A stretch of 64,000 nt of DNA, taken from assembly GCA_026990385.1 (NCBI GenBank), contig JALXDL010000037.1:1-64000 (forward strand), written 5' to 3'. The notes beneath the pieces are model-generated. The model worked only from the letters and a program-made list of their open reading frames with translations, had not been told where the DNA came from and made no database searches. Source of the stretch: DRKI01 sp011051875 (lineage in GTDB: Bacteria > Desulfobacterota > Desulfobulbia > Desulfobulbales > Desulfobulbaceae). Numbering within the stretch: position 1 is the first letter of the stretch; each line of letters opens with the position of its first letter. Shown one piece after another: positions 36,690 through 45,414 of the stretch. The translations under genes and the position numbers were made by a program.

Positions 36690-36718
36690 AGGATAGCGGA
36701 AAAAATTTCGTTCGTCAA
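36690..36718 (-). promoter_or_regulatory. btu operon promoter
   Basis: On the minus strand TTGACG (36713-36718), 17-bp spacer, TATCCT (36690-36695). Transcription would start ~25 nt before the aptamer. Upstream, GAATGA-AAAT-TCATTC (36729-36744) is a palindrome that might bind a regulator of the Fur type. Confidence 0.7.
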
Positions 36719-36909
36719 GATGGCGACTGAATGAAAATTCATTCTCCCGCAGGGAAGAATGGCCAGGACCGGGCAGTGGCATCCTGATTCCCCCGGGTTC
36801 ATCATTTTCTTGCTTCCCGCGACCAGGAGTGGTATCCATTTTTTTCCATCTCCCTGGCCGAACCGGCTTTCACCCCAGCATGCGACTCCACCCGAACTGG
36901 AATCTGACC

Positions 36910-38535
36910 ATGACACGATACACCATCGGTATTGATACCGGCGGCACCTACACCGACGCGGTGTTGATGGAAACAGCAAGCCGGAGGCTGCTCCACTGGA
37001 GCAAGGAAGCAACCACCCACCATGACCTGGGCATCGGCGTTGACCGGGCCCTGCGCGGCCTGTTCCGGGAGGGGGTGCGGCCGGAGGAGATCGGCCGCCT
37101 CTCGGTCTCGACCACCCTGGCCACCAACGCGGTGGTGGAGGGCCGCGGCGCCAGGGTGGGCCTCTTCGTGCTGGGCATTGTCCGGCACTTCAAACTGCCG
37201 GTGGTGGCCAATGTCTTTCTGAAGGGCGGCCATGACATCACCGGCCGGGAGGAACAGCCCCTGGACATCGAGGGCCTGGTGGACACGGTGCAGGGCCTGA
37301 AGAACGAGGTGGATGCCTACGCGGTCTGCGGCGCCATGGCCATCCGCAACCCGACCCATGAACTGGTGGCGGAAAAGGCCATTGCCATGATCGACCCCAA
37401 GCCGGTCTTCTGTTCGCACCGGGTCAGCGACCATCCGGGGATGAAGGAGCGGGCGGCCACCGCCTGCCTGCACGCGCGCCTGATGCCCCTGATGGAGAAT
37501 TTTCTCGCCTCCATCCGCTCCTCCATGGACCGGCTCGGCCTTGCCTGCCCGGTGACCATCATCTGCGGCAACGGCCAGGGGACCGGCCTGGAGGAGGCCG
37601 TGCAGCGGGCCGCGGTGACCATGGCCAGCGGACCGGCGGCCACGGCCCGCTTCGGCGCATCCACCGGCATCGGAACCGCCCTGGTGGTGGATGTGGGCGG
37701 CACCACCACCGATGTCTGCATGCTCAGAGACGGGCAACCGGTGATGCGCCGGGAGGGCTGCCGGATCGGCCCCTGGCAGACGCACGTGGAGGCCATCGAC
37801 ATGTACACGGCTGCCGGCGGCGGGGACTCCCACGTGGTCTGCGACAGCCGCGGCAACCTGCGCCTGGAAAAGACCAGGGTCCAGCCCCTGGCCATGACCC
37901 GGGACCTGCCTGATCCGGGCCGGTGGCTCGGCAGCGGCCTGCGCGCCACCCTGGTCCTGCCCACGGCCGATGATACCGGCCAGGACGAATCCGACAACCT
38001 GCTCCACTGGCTGCGGGAACATGGCCCGGCCACGCCCGCCACCCTGGCCGAACAGACCGGGGTCAGCGGCATTGTCCTGGAAAAACGCCTGGAGCGTCTT
38101 GCCTACCGGCAGGAGATCATCCTGGCCGGTTTCACGCCCACCGACGCCCTGCATGTCCTGGGCAGGCTCGATATCGGCAGCCGCGAACAGGCAGAGGCCG
38201 GAGCCGGGGTACTGGCCGCCATCCCCGGCATGAGCCCGGAGGCCTTCTGCCGCCAGGTGCTCGACAGGACCGAGGAGGCCATCGAGGCCATCATCATCGA
38301 CTACCTGGGCCAGGCGATCTGGGAGGATCTCCAGGCAGTGCCTTTTCTGAACCGGCGCGACAATGCCCTGTTCAGGATGGAATTCGCCCTCAAGATGCCC
38401 TTGATCGGTATCGGCGCCGCATCCCGCTGTTTCCTGCCCGGCGTGGCCAGGCGCCTCCACACCACGGTTTCCTTTCCCGATCATTACCAGGTGGGCAATG
38501 CCATCGGCGCCGCCCTGATCGACCTTCCCGGCTGA
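36910..38535 (+). CDS. Hydantoinase/oxoprolinase family protein
   Basis: A 541-residue ATPase-fold protein of the HyuA/OplA type. The family start TIGIDTGGTYTDAVL sits at residues 4-18, the linker STTLATNAVVEG near residue 74, and the second phosphate motif VVDVGGTTTDVCML near residue 262. The family hydrolyses 5-oxoproline, hydantoins or related cyclic amides with ATP. Free-standing forms of this length in anaerobes are uncharacterised. ATG 36910 is chosen to match the family start; ribosome-binding sites are poor, and in-frame starts at 36880 and 36829 remain possible. No HyuB partner is adjacent. Confidence 0.82.
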   Translation: MTRYTIGIDTGGTYTDAVLMETASRRLLHWSKEATTHHDLGIGVDRALRGLFREGVRPEEIGRLSVSTTLATNAVVEGRGARVGLFVLGIVRHFKLPVVANVFLKGGHDITGREEQPLDIEGLVDTVQGLKNEVDAYAVCGAMAIRNPTHELVAEKAIAMIDPKPVFCSHRVSDHPGMKERAATACLHARLMPLMENFLASIRSSMDRLGLACPVTIICGNGQGTGLEEAVQRAAVTMASGPAATARFGASTGIGTALVVDVGGTTTDVCMLRDGQPVMRREGCRIGPWQTHVEAIDMYTAAGGGDSHVVCDSRGNLRLEKTRVQPLAMTRDLPDPGRWLGSGLRATLVLPTADDTGQDESDNLLHWLREHGPATPATLAEQTGVSGIVLEKRLERLAYRQEIILAGFTPTDALHVLGRLDIGSREQAEAGAGVLAAIPGMSPEAFCRQVLDRTEEAIEAIIIDYLGQAIWEDLQAVPFLNRRDNALFRMEFALKMPLIGIGAASRCFLPGVARRLHTTVSFPDHYQVGNAIGAALIDLPG

Positions 38536-38820
38536 TTCCCCGCCGCCACGCCATTGTCGCACCGGTGCCGGTTTCCCGACACGGGACCGATCCGGACGGG
38601 ACCCGGCCCGGCCACCTGTCCCGGCCCCATCCGGATCTTCCCGTAACGACATGTCAAACCAAAACATCAACCATCCTGGCCCGTAACCTGCATAACGTAA
38701 CAGACGCCCTGCGGCACTCCCCGGAAGACCATATCCCGGCCCTGCGCCGACACCCCGGCCAGCCGCGGGCAGGACACAACATCACGACCACGGATTCAAT
38801 TTCAACCGGAAGGAAAGAGC

Positions 38821-39528
38821 ATGGAAAAACGTTATGTGGGCATTTTCTGCGGCCTGCTGCTGGCGGGAGCGCAACCGGTCCTGGCAGAGGACGGCAAAGT
38901 GGACCTGGGAATCAGGGGCGGCACCCTGGGCGGCGGCATCGAGCTGGGCATCGGCCTGACCGACACCGTGGCCCTGCGGGCAGGGGTCAACTATCTCAGG
39001 TTTTCCTTTGACTCCACCATCTCCAACATCGACTACGAGATGGAGCCGGAGTTCGCCAACGGCTCGCTCCTGCTGGACTGGTATCCCTTTGACGGCGTTT
39101 TCAGGGTGACGGGAGGTCTTTTCTACAACCGCAACGAGGTTTCACTCACCGGCACACCCCGTCGCGACACCTATCTGTCAGGGTATGAAGTGCCGGCCGG
39201 GTATGCCCACCTGGAATACCTGGCCGACACGGTCCGGGTGCATGGCACGGTGGAATTCAACACCTTTTCCCCTTACCTGGGCATTGGCTGGAATTCCAAC
39301 CGCGAGCGGAACCCGGGCTGGGGCATCGCCCTGGAACTGGGGGTTCTCTTCCAGGGTGCGCCCAACGTCACCTCTCTCTATGCGACCGCGGCGGAACCCC
39401 TGGGCAGCTATGCGAATCACCCGGCGGTGCTGCAGGCCCTGGAAGAGGAAAAACTGGCCATCGAGGACGACCTGGAGAATTATCAATACTATCCCGTGGC
39501 CTCGCTGACCATCAACTACACCTTCTGA
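38821..39528 (+). CDS. Outer-membrane beta-barrel protein
   Basis: A 235-residue protein with a signal peptide (MEKRYVGIFC, cleavage after VLA near residue 22). It has alternating strands such as TVALRAGVNYLRFSF and GSLLLDWYPF, and a C-terminal ...LTINYTF ending in the phenylalanine typical of barrels inserted by BamA. The predicted strand count fits an 8-10-stranded porin-like or OmpW-like protein. Function is not recognisable. AAGGAAAGAGC precedes the ATG. It converges with the rhodanese gene and the two overlap by 13 bp at their ends. Confidence 0.72.
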   Translation: MEKRYVGIFCGLLLAGAQPVLAEDGKVDLGIRGGTLGGGIELGIGLTDTVALRAGVNYLRFSFDSTISNIDYEMEPEFANGSLLLDWYPFDGVFRVTGGLFYNRNEVSLTGTPRRDTYLSGYEVPAGYAHLEYLADTVRVHGTVEFNTFSPYLGIGWNSNRERNPGWGIALELGVLFQGAPNVTSLYATAAEPLGSYANHPAVLQALEEEKLAIEDDLENYQYYPVASLTINYTF

Positions 39529-40091
39529 GGTGCCGCCCCCTCGTAGACCGGCTCGTATGCCGCCGGCTGCAGGGTCCAGCGCTCCCCGTAGACATGGACG
39601 CGGCGGGTGGGCAGGTTGCAGTGATAGACCTGGCCGCCCGCATGCAGCCAGGCCAGGATGCCGCCCTCCAGGTTCTGCAGGCGGCTGAACCGGTCACTGT
39701 AGCGCTGCACGAACTTGCCGCTCCGGTACCCCACGGTACAGTAGGCGACCAGGGGCCGATCCACAAAACGCTCCGGATCGGCCAGAAGTTCCTCGCCGGT
39801 GATGGCGCCGGGCAGCATGGAGACTTCCTGTTCCGCCGGATCACGGATATCGACAAACACCACCAGGCCGCCGGCGGTGAGCTCCAGGGCCGCCCTGGCC
39901 GAAATCTCGGCAACACCGGGAAAGGCGCGCCGGTACCGGGCATACATCCGCATCACCTGCTGCAGCCGGCCACGATCCGATGTGCGCATGGACAGGAGAA
40001 AACCTGCTGTCCCGCTACGGGATCCGGTACCATCGCTGTCTGACTCAGCCGGCCACATCAGCCGCCAGAGCCTGTGGAAAAATGATCGCAC
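39516..40091 (-). CDS. Rhodanese-domain protein
   Basis: A 191-residue protein with one rhodanese domain: VVFVDIRDPAEQEVSMLPGAI near residue 75 and the active loop YCTVGYRSG near residue 118, with the catalytic cysteine and arginine present. The domain transfers or carries sulfane sulfur. An N-terminal ~55-residue basic region and a C-terminal tail fall outside it. It has no clear signal peptide. It overlaps the barrel gene tail to tail. Confidence 0.85.
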   Translation of the reverse strand: MRSFFHRLWRLMWPAESDSDGTGSRSGTAGFLLSMRTSDRGRLQQVMRMYARYRRAFPGVAEISARAALELTAGGLVVFVDIRDPAEQEVSMLPGAITGEELLADPERFVDRPLVAYCTVGYRSGKFVQRYSDRFSRLQNLEGGILAWLHAGGQVYHCNLPTRRVHVYGERWTLQPAAYEPVYEGAAPQKV

Positions 40092-40308
40092 GATCTCTTC
40101 TGCCTGTTATGCTCTTGCGAACCCGACGGGTTGACGCCAACCCGGGCTGAGGGTTTCAGCCACTTGTAAACGGAAAAAGATAAATGATTCCAAAAAGCTT
40201 CTTTTCTCAATAAAGCAGGTTGCGAAAACCGCCCTGCGGCTCGTTTCTCCTGGCCCGGACAATGGTCCCGCTGGAGTGCATCCCCTTGGGCAGCGTTCTT
40301 TTTTCCAC

Positions 40309-40336
40309 TTTACATCCTGCCACCAGGTGGTATATT
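40309..40336 (+). promoter_or_regulatory. Promoter of the ccdA-like/tlpA-like pair
   Basis: TTTACA (40309-40314), 16-bp spacer, TATATT (40331-40336), 36 bp upstream of the ccdA-like start. A CCTGGT/ACCAGG hairpin lies in the short leader. Confidence 0.6.
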
Positions 40337-40371
40337 AATTCCTGGTATTACATTTTGCAACCAGGGACCCC

Positions 40372-41070
40372 ATGGAACATTTTCTCAGCCAGCTCGACAT
40401 CTACCTGCAGAGTTCACTGCTGCTGTCCTTCACGGCCGCCTTTCTCGGCGGTCTCCTCGCCAGCATGACTCCCTGTGTCTATCCCATGATTCCCATCACC
40501 GTGGGAATCGTGGGCAACTCCAACATCGGCGGCTCCAGGTTGAGGGCCTTTGTCCTCTCACTCTCCTATGTGAGCGGCATTGCCATCACCTATGCCGCCC
40601 TGGGCATCTTTGCCGCCGCCACAGGACAGTTCTTCGGCGCCATCAATACCAATCCCTGGACCCTGTTCATCGTCGCCAATATCATTCTCCTGCTCGGCCT
40701 GGGCATGCTCGAGGTTTTCCGGCTCCCATCCTTTGCGCCGCAGTTTTCCACGAAAATCAAAGGGGTTCCGGGCATCTTTCTTGTCGGCCTGACCTCCGGC
40801 CTGATCGCCGGGCCCTGCACCGCTCCCGTCCTCGGTGTTCTCCTGGCCTACGTGGCCACCACCCGCAACATGCTGCTTGGCGGCGCCCTGCTCTTTGTCT
40901 TTGCCTTTGGTATGGGAGCCATACTGCTGGCCGTCGGCACATTTACGGGCCTCATGGCCTCCATTCCCCGATCAGGTGAGTGGATGAACAGGATCAAGAA
41001 GCTGCTGGGCCTGTTCATGATCGGCCTGGCCGAATATTTCCTGATCAGGGCGGGCATGATGTTCATGTAG
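40372..41070 (+). CDS. ccdA: CcdA/DsbD-type transmembrane thiol transporter
   Basis: A 232-residue inner-membrane protein with six hydrophobic segments that carries reducing equivalents from cytoplasmic thioredoxin to periplasmic thiol proteins. Both half-motifs with the redox cysteines are visible: ASMTPCVYPMIP near residue 35 and IAGPCTAPVLGV near residue 145. It is followed after 100 bp by a TlpA-like thioredoxin with a signal sequence, its likely partner. Such pairs keep haem-binding cysteines reduced for cytochrome c maturation, which suits the multihaem proteins in this window. Confidence 0.88.
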   Translation: MEHFLSQLDIYLQSSLLLSFTAAFLGGLLASMTPCVYPMIPITVGIVGNSNIGGSRLRAFVLSLSYVSGIAITYAALGIFAAATGQFFGAINTNPWTLFIVANIILLLGLGMLEVFRLPSFAPQFSTKIKGVPGIFLVGLTSGLIAGPCTAPVLGVLLAYVATTRNMLLGGALLFVFAFGMGAILLAVGTFTGLMASIPRSGEWMNRIKKLLGLFMIGLAEYFLIRAGMMFM

Positions 41071-41170
41071 GGCCCGTCTATCTGTTCTCCTCCTGCTGTT
41101 TACACGAAACATCGAAATATTACGAGTCTCAAGGGTATCTTATCAATCCTTCCTGTCCAGGAGCCAGACC

Positions 41171-41662
41171 ATGTCAAAAAAACAGTTCCTCCTCGTCCTG
41201 TTGTTCTTCTCTCTCCTTCCCTCCCTGGCCCTGGCCCTGACGCCGGGCCAGAGGATCCATCTCTTTTCCGGCCAGGACCTGAACGGCAAAACCATAGATA
41301 TGAGCCGCCTGGTCGGCAAGAAACCGGTGATGCTTGTCTTCTGGGCCTCCTGGTGCCCCTCCTGCAGGGAGGAGGTACCCAAGATCAACCGGCTCTACGA
41401 AAAATACCGTGACCAGGGGATGGAGTTCATCGGGATCAACGTGGGCTACAACGATTCCGTCGCCAAGGCACGGGCCTTTGTCAAGAAGACCGGCATGGCC
41501 TACCCGGTGATCTTTGACAAGCGGGGCAGGATCTCGAAGATGTTCGCGGTCCAGGGTGTCCCCACCGTCTTTGTCACTGACCGCAACGGTGTCGTCCGGT
41601 TCAAGAACTACGGCCTGCCCACCATGAGCGAACAGGACTTCAGGCAACTGCTTGCCAACTGA
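41171..41662 (+). CDS. TlpA/ResA-like periplasmic thioredoxin
   Basis: A 163-residue thiol-disulfide oxidoreductase with an N-terminal signal or membrane anchor (MSKKQFLLVLLFFSLL, cleavage near ALA at ~22). The redox motif WCPSC near residue 61 follows LVFWASW, and the cis-proline is in GVPTVFVTD. It is likely reduced by the upstream CcdA-type protein. The role is presumably disulfide reduction in the periplasm, possibly of apocytochromes. Confidence 0.9.
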   Translation: MSKKQFLLVLLFFSLLPSLALALTPGQRIHLFSGQDLNGKTIDMSRLVGKKPVMLVFWASWCPSCREEVPKINRLYEKYRDQGMEFIGINVGYNDSVAKARAFVKKTGMAYPVIFDKRGRISKMFAVQGVPTVFVTDRNGVVRFKNYGLPTMSEQDFRQLLAN

Positions 41663-41794
41663 TCAGCGGATGCCGGATCCGGCAGGGAGAGCACCCGGGA
41701 AACCTGCTGCGGGGGGAACGTGAAAACCCGGGTTCTCCGCGTGGTGACGCGCTGCACTCCACCTGTTCCGTGTACTTGGATATCCCGAGACCGG

Positions 41795-43591
41795 TTACTG
41801 TTCCGTCCAGCCCGCAAAGATCTCCACCCGGTTTCTCCCCCGTGCCTTTGCCCGGTAAAGGGCCGCGTCCGCAGCAGCGACGATCTCCACGGCCGTATCC
41901 GCATGGCGGGGAAAACAGGCCAGGCCGATACTGATCGTCCTCCTGAAAGGCGGGATGGTGCCGATCACAAAACGATGCCCGGACACCCGCCGCCGGATCC
42001 GCTCGGCGATCCTGACCGCGTCCGCCTGACTTTCACCTTTGAGCAGGACAACAAACTCTTCCCCTCCATAGCGGCACGGTATGTCGCCATGGCGGATGCT
42101 TTCCCGCACCAGGTCCGCTATGCGGGCCAGCACCCGGTCCCCGACCGGGTGCCCATGGGTGTCGTTGACCTCCTTGAAGTGGTCCAGGTCCAGGATCATC
42201 ACGCAGAATCCCGGTCCACCTTCATGCACACGGTCAACATTCTCGTCCAGCTTGAGATTGAAGTAGCGTTTGGTATAGAGCGAGGTGAGGCCGTCGGTCA
42301 CGGCCATGGAATAGAGCCTGGCATTGGCAAAGGAGATGGTGATATGGTGGGCCAGCACCGGCACAATCTTTCGCTCGTCCATGGTGAAAACCGCCCCCTT
42401 CTCCTTGACGACACAGGCCAGGCCCATCTGCATGCCCTTGAGCTGGATGGGAACCAGGAGACGGTCGCCTCTCTTTGAAAAAACCGGCTGCACATAGCCG
42501 TGGTGCACCAGTTTTCTGATCTCTTCCCTCTCCAGCCCGCCCGGCACGTCCTCGCCCGACTCCAGGGTGAAAAGATAGTGGTAGTGCCGCTGGTCCGACT
42601 TTTCGGTATGGACGACCTCAAAGAGCCCCTCCTTGTTTTCCTGCAGGAGAACAAGGGTAACCGCTGCCGCATCAAGGACCCTGCAGAGCAGATCGACAAC
42701 CACCTCCTTGAGGACCTTCCTCTCAATGGTCTGGCCCAGGACCTCGGCAATGGTGTAATGGGTCTCCACCTCGGCCTTTTTTCTGCCTACCTCCACCACA
42801 TACCGGCCAATGGTTCGGCTCATGACATTGAAGCAGGTCGCCATATCCTGGATCTCGCCGCCACAGCGGACGTCGACCCAGTAGTCGAAGTCCCCCCTGG
42901 CGATCCGTGTGAAGCCATCCAGCAGCCTGTCCAGGGGGCGGGTGAGGAACCGGGTGACGATGAGATGAAGCAGGAAAAATCCGAGCAGAAAACCGCCCAT
43001 GCCGGACAGGACCACCCGGCGTGACATTGCGGAGATAAGGCGGTTCATCTCCTCGAGCGATGAGTCGATGACCAGGATGCCGACCATTTTATCCTGGGCG
43101 GCATGGCAGCTGTAGCAGGCCGGTTCATTGGCAATGACCGTCACCGTGCGGAGGTATTCCCCCTGCGGACTGTCCATCACCACCGCTGTCCTGGTCGGAG
43201 CGGTGCGGGTGTCCACGTGACAGACAAGACAGCTCTGTTCCTTTCTTTTATCCAGGATTTGACCGATCTGGGCCGGGTCGCTGCTCATGACCACCTCGCC
43301 CCGGTTGTTCATGACATTGATCAGCGAAAAGCCCTTGAGACGCAGCATCTTGCGGATCGTCTCCATGGTGGCCCTGCGATCGTTGAGCAGCATGGAGGTC
43401 CGCAGCCCGGCCTCGATCAGCAGACCGGTCTGAAGAGCGTGCCGGCTGGTCTGCTCGACAAGCCTGTCCCGCTGGTAGGTCCAGGTCACGTAGAGGACCA
43501 TGCCCATGGAAAGGAAAAAAACGATAAAGATTCCCCCGAGAATCCTCAACTTCAGGGAGCTGGTGCCTCGTCGTATGGCATCGGGGGGCAT
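41795..43591 (-). CDS. Diguanylate cyclase with periplasmic diheme sensor
   Basis: A 598-residue membrane enzyme. A first membrane helix (about 17-37) and a second (about 192-214) enclose a periplasmic sensor with two c-type haem motifs, CLVCH (121-125) and CYSCH (159-163). HAMP-like and GAF-like regions follow. The C-terminal GGDEF domain has the active motif GGEEF (509-513), preceded at the standard distance by RHGD, an RxxD inhibitory site. It should make cyclic di-GMP in response to redox, gas or ligand binding at the haems. It is a monocistronic unit with its own promoter. Confidence 0.92.
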   Translation of the reverse strand: MPPDAIRRGTSSLKLRILGGIFIVFFLSMGMVLYVTWTYQRDRLVEQTSRHALQTGLLIEAGLRTSMLLNDRRATMETIRKMLRLKGFSLINVMNNRGEVVMSSDPAQIGQILDKRKEQSCLVCHVDTRTAPTRTAVVMDSPQGEYLRTVTVIANEPACYSCHAAQDKMVGILVIDSSLEEMNRLISAMSRRVVLSGMGGFLLGFFLLHLIVTRFLTRPLDRLLDGFTRIARGDFDYWVDVRCGGEIQDMATCFNVMSRTIGRYVVEVGRKKAEVETHYTIAEVLGQTIERKVLKEVVVDLLCRVLDAAAVTLVLLQENKEGLFEVVHTEKSDQRHYHYLFTLESGEDVPGGLEREEIRKLVHHGYVQPVFSKRGDRLLVPIQLKGMQMGLACVVKEKGAVFTMDERKIVPVLAHHITISFANARLYSMAVTDGLTSLYTKRYFNLKLDENVDRVHEGGPGFCVMILDLDHFKEVNDTHGHPVGDRVLARIADLVRESIRHGDIPCRYGGEEFVVLLKGESQADAVRIAERIRRRVSGHRFVIGTIPPFRRTISIGLACFPRHADTAVEIVAAADAALYRAKARGRNRVEIFAGWTEQ

Positions 43592-43908
43592 GGGGACAAC
43601 CGGGTGAAATCCATCAATGCAGGCCCTGGCGGGGCCTGGTTGTTTTCGGCCGGCCCACTCTGTCGCCGGGCCGAAAAACGTTGGCCTGCAATACTTTTCA
43701 GGCGAGTGATCTCCGGGATCACCCTATAACAATCATACGTGCCAGGAAGGGATGGTCAAGGAAAAAGGGCAGGGATACGGGGCACCCGGGGCTTCGCTTG
43801 CCCGCGGTCGGGGGGCGCCCGGGCAGGGCCGGACCGGAGGTGCCGATGTACGGTGTTTGCAGGGGATACGTGCCCCTGGACAGGAGAAGAGCCGGGCGAA
43901 GCAGGATG
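43592..43908. other. Intergenic region between the cyclase and the efflux operon
   Basis: About 317 bp. It holds the cyclase promoter and leader. A TTTTCGGCC/GGCCGAAAA hairpin (43651-43682) could end the efflux operon but lacks a T-run. No gene is supported, and the short plus-strand frames are not called. Confidence 0.55.
43732..43759 (-). promoter_or_regulatory. Promoter of the diheme diguanylate cyclase
   Basis: On the minus strand TTGACC (43754-43759), 16-bp spacer, TATGAT (43732-43737). A GTGATC-5 nt-GATCAC dyad (43706-43722) lies at about the start of the ~135-nt leader and may be an operator or a leader hairpin. Confidence 0.65.
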
Positions 43909-45294
43909 TTATTTCTTCCGGAAGGGCGCCAGGTTCTGGCCGGTGGCGGCCAGCAACCGCTGCCGGGCAAGGTGGTAGGAGACCAGGGCCTGGGCCAGGC
44001 GGCCGTAGGTGGTGGTCAGGTCGCGCTGGGCCTCGTTGAGCCGGACCAGGGAGGTCTCGCCGGCCTCGTACTCGTTCCTGGCCAGGTCCCGGTTCTCCTT
44101 GACCAGGGTCACGCTTTCCCGCTGCAGCACGACCTGCTCCCGGGCCGCGGCCAGGTACGCCAAGGCCTGGCGTACCTGGGAGGCGACCTGGTTGCGCAGG
44201 CTGTCCATGGTGTAGACGGCCTCCCGCCTCTTCTGCCGTGCCTCGAAGAGCCGTGCCCGGTCGGCGCCGCCGGAAAAGAGATTCCAGGCCATGTTCAGGG
44301 AGATCGTATCCCCGAAATCCTCGCCGCTCAGCACAAAGTCACCCTGCCGGGTGCCGTTATAGACACCGGCGATCTGGATCCTGGGATAGAACGAGGCCCG
44401 CGCCTCGCCGGTGGCCGCCTCGGCCGCCTTGAGCTGCATCTCGACCCTGCGCACATCGGGGCGGTTCTGCAGGGCGATCCTGATCAGGGCGTCGGCATCC
44501 ACCTCCGGATCCGTGGCATCAAAGTCCTTTTCCAGGGGTGACAGTTTCACGTTTGCGGGAAAGGCGGCATCCGGGATGCCGAGCAGGGAGGCCAGGCCGT
44601 AGCCGGCTGCCTCGAATTCCCTCCTGCCCAGCATCAGTGCCGTCCGGGCCGAGTTGAGCTGAACCTTGATGTTGAGCACGTCGCCCCATGCCCCTGCGCC
44701 AACGTCGTACCGGTTCCGCGCATCTTCCAGCTGCCGGAGGTAGAACTTTTCATCGGCCTTGGCGATATCGACCTTGGTCTGGGCAAGCTGGGCATTGAAG
44801 AAGGCCTCGGCCACGGCGGAGACGAGCTGCCGCTGCGCGTCGCGGCGGGCTGCCACCAGACCCTTTTCCCCGAACTCGGCCTGCTGCTGGCTGAAGGAGC
44901 GGTAGAAGCCGTCGAACAGGACCCAGGTCGCCTGCAGACTGGCGGCGCTCTGGTCATAGATGCGGTCCGTGGACTGGCCGGAAATGGATGGAAAAAACTG
45001 GGCCACGGCATAGGCGCTGTCCGAGCGGCGTACCCTGCTGCCGGTGGCATTCAGGTCGATACTCGGCCACCAGGCGGCAACGGCCTGCCGCACCCGGGCC
45101 CTGGCCTGCTCGATCCTGGCCTGGGCCGCGGCCATGTCCGGATTGCTCTGCAGGGCGATGCGCTGGGCGGTCTCCAGGTCCAACACCCGGACCTGGGAGA
45201 GATCAGGCGGCGGGACCACGGTCCCCTCCCCTGCCCGGGCAACGGTGAGCATGCAGCAGCAGACGAACAACAGGCCTGTGATGAAGAACTTCAT
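43909..45294 (-). CDS. TolC-family outer-membrane efflux protein
   Basis: A 461-residue protein with a signal peptide (MKFFITGLL, cleavage near ARA). It has the two-fold OEP repeat: LDLETAQRIALQSNPDM near residue 39, and in the second half IRIALQNRPDVRRVE, with long coiled-coil helices rich in Q, A and R. It forms the outer-membrane duct of the RND pump encoded upstream. ATG 45294 is chosen for its GCGGAGGAG site; the longer in-frame start has none. It is the last gene of the marR-pump cluster, 120 bp after the RND gene. Confidence 0.9.
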   Translation of the reverse strand: MKFFITGLLFVCCCMLTVARAGEGTVVPPPDLSQVRVLDLETAQRIALQSNPDMAAAQARIEQARARVRQAVAAWWPSIDLNATGSRVRRSDSAYAVAQFFPSISGQSTDRIYDQSAASLQATWVLFDGFYRSFSQQQAEFGEKGLVAARRDAQRQLVSAVAEAFFNAQLAQTKVDIAKADEKFYLRQLEDARNRYDVGAGAWGDVLNIKVQLNSARTALMLGRREFEAAGYGLASLLGIPDAAFPANVKLSPLEKDFDATDPEVDADALIRIALQNRPDVRRVEMQLKAAEAATGEARASFYPRIQIAGVYNGTRQGDFVLSGEDFGDTISLNMAWNLFSGGADRARLFEARQKRREAVYTMDSLRNQVASQVRQALAYLAAAREQVVLQRESVTLVKENRDLARNEYEAGETSLVRLNEAQRDLTTTYGRLAQALVSYHLARQRLLAATGQNLAPFRKK

Positions 45295-45414
45295 GGGACT
45301 CCTCCGCAATGGCCGCACCGACAAAGTTTCAGGCAGAAAAACGGTAAGTATACAGGTAAGCCGTCCAGGCCCCTGACCGATACTGTTACTACGTTCCGGT
45401 GATTTTCCCAAGCC

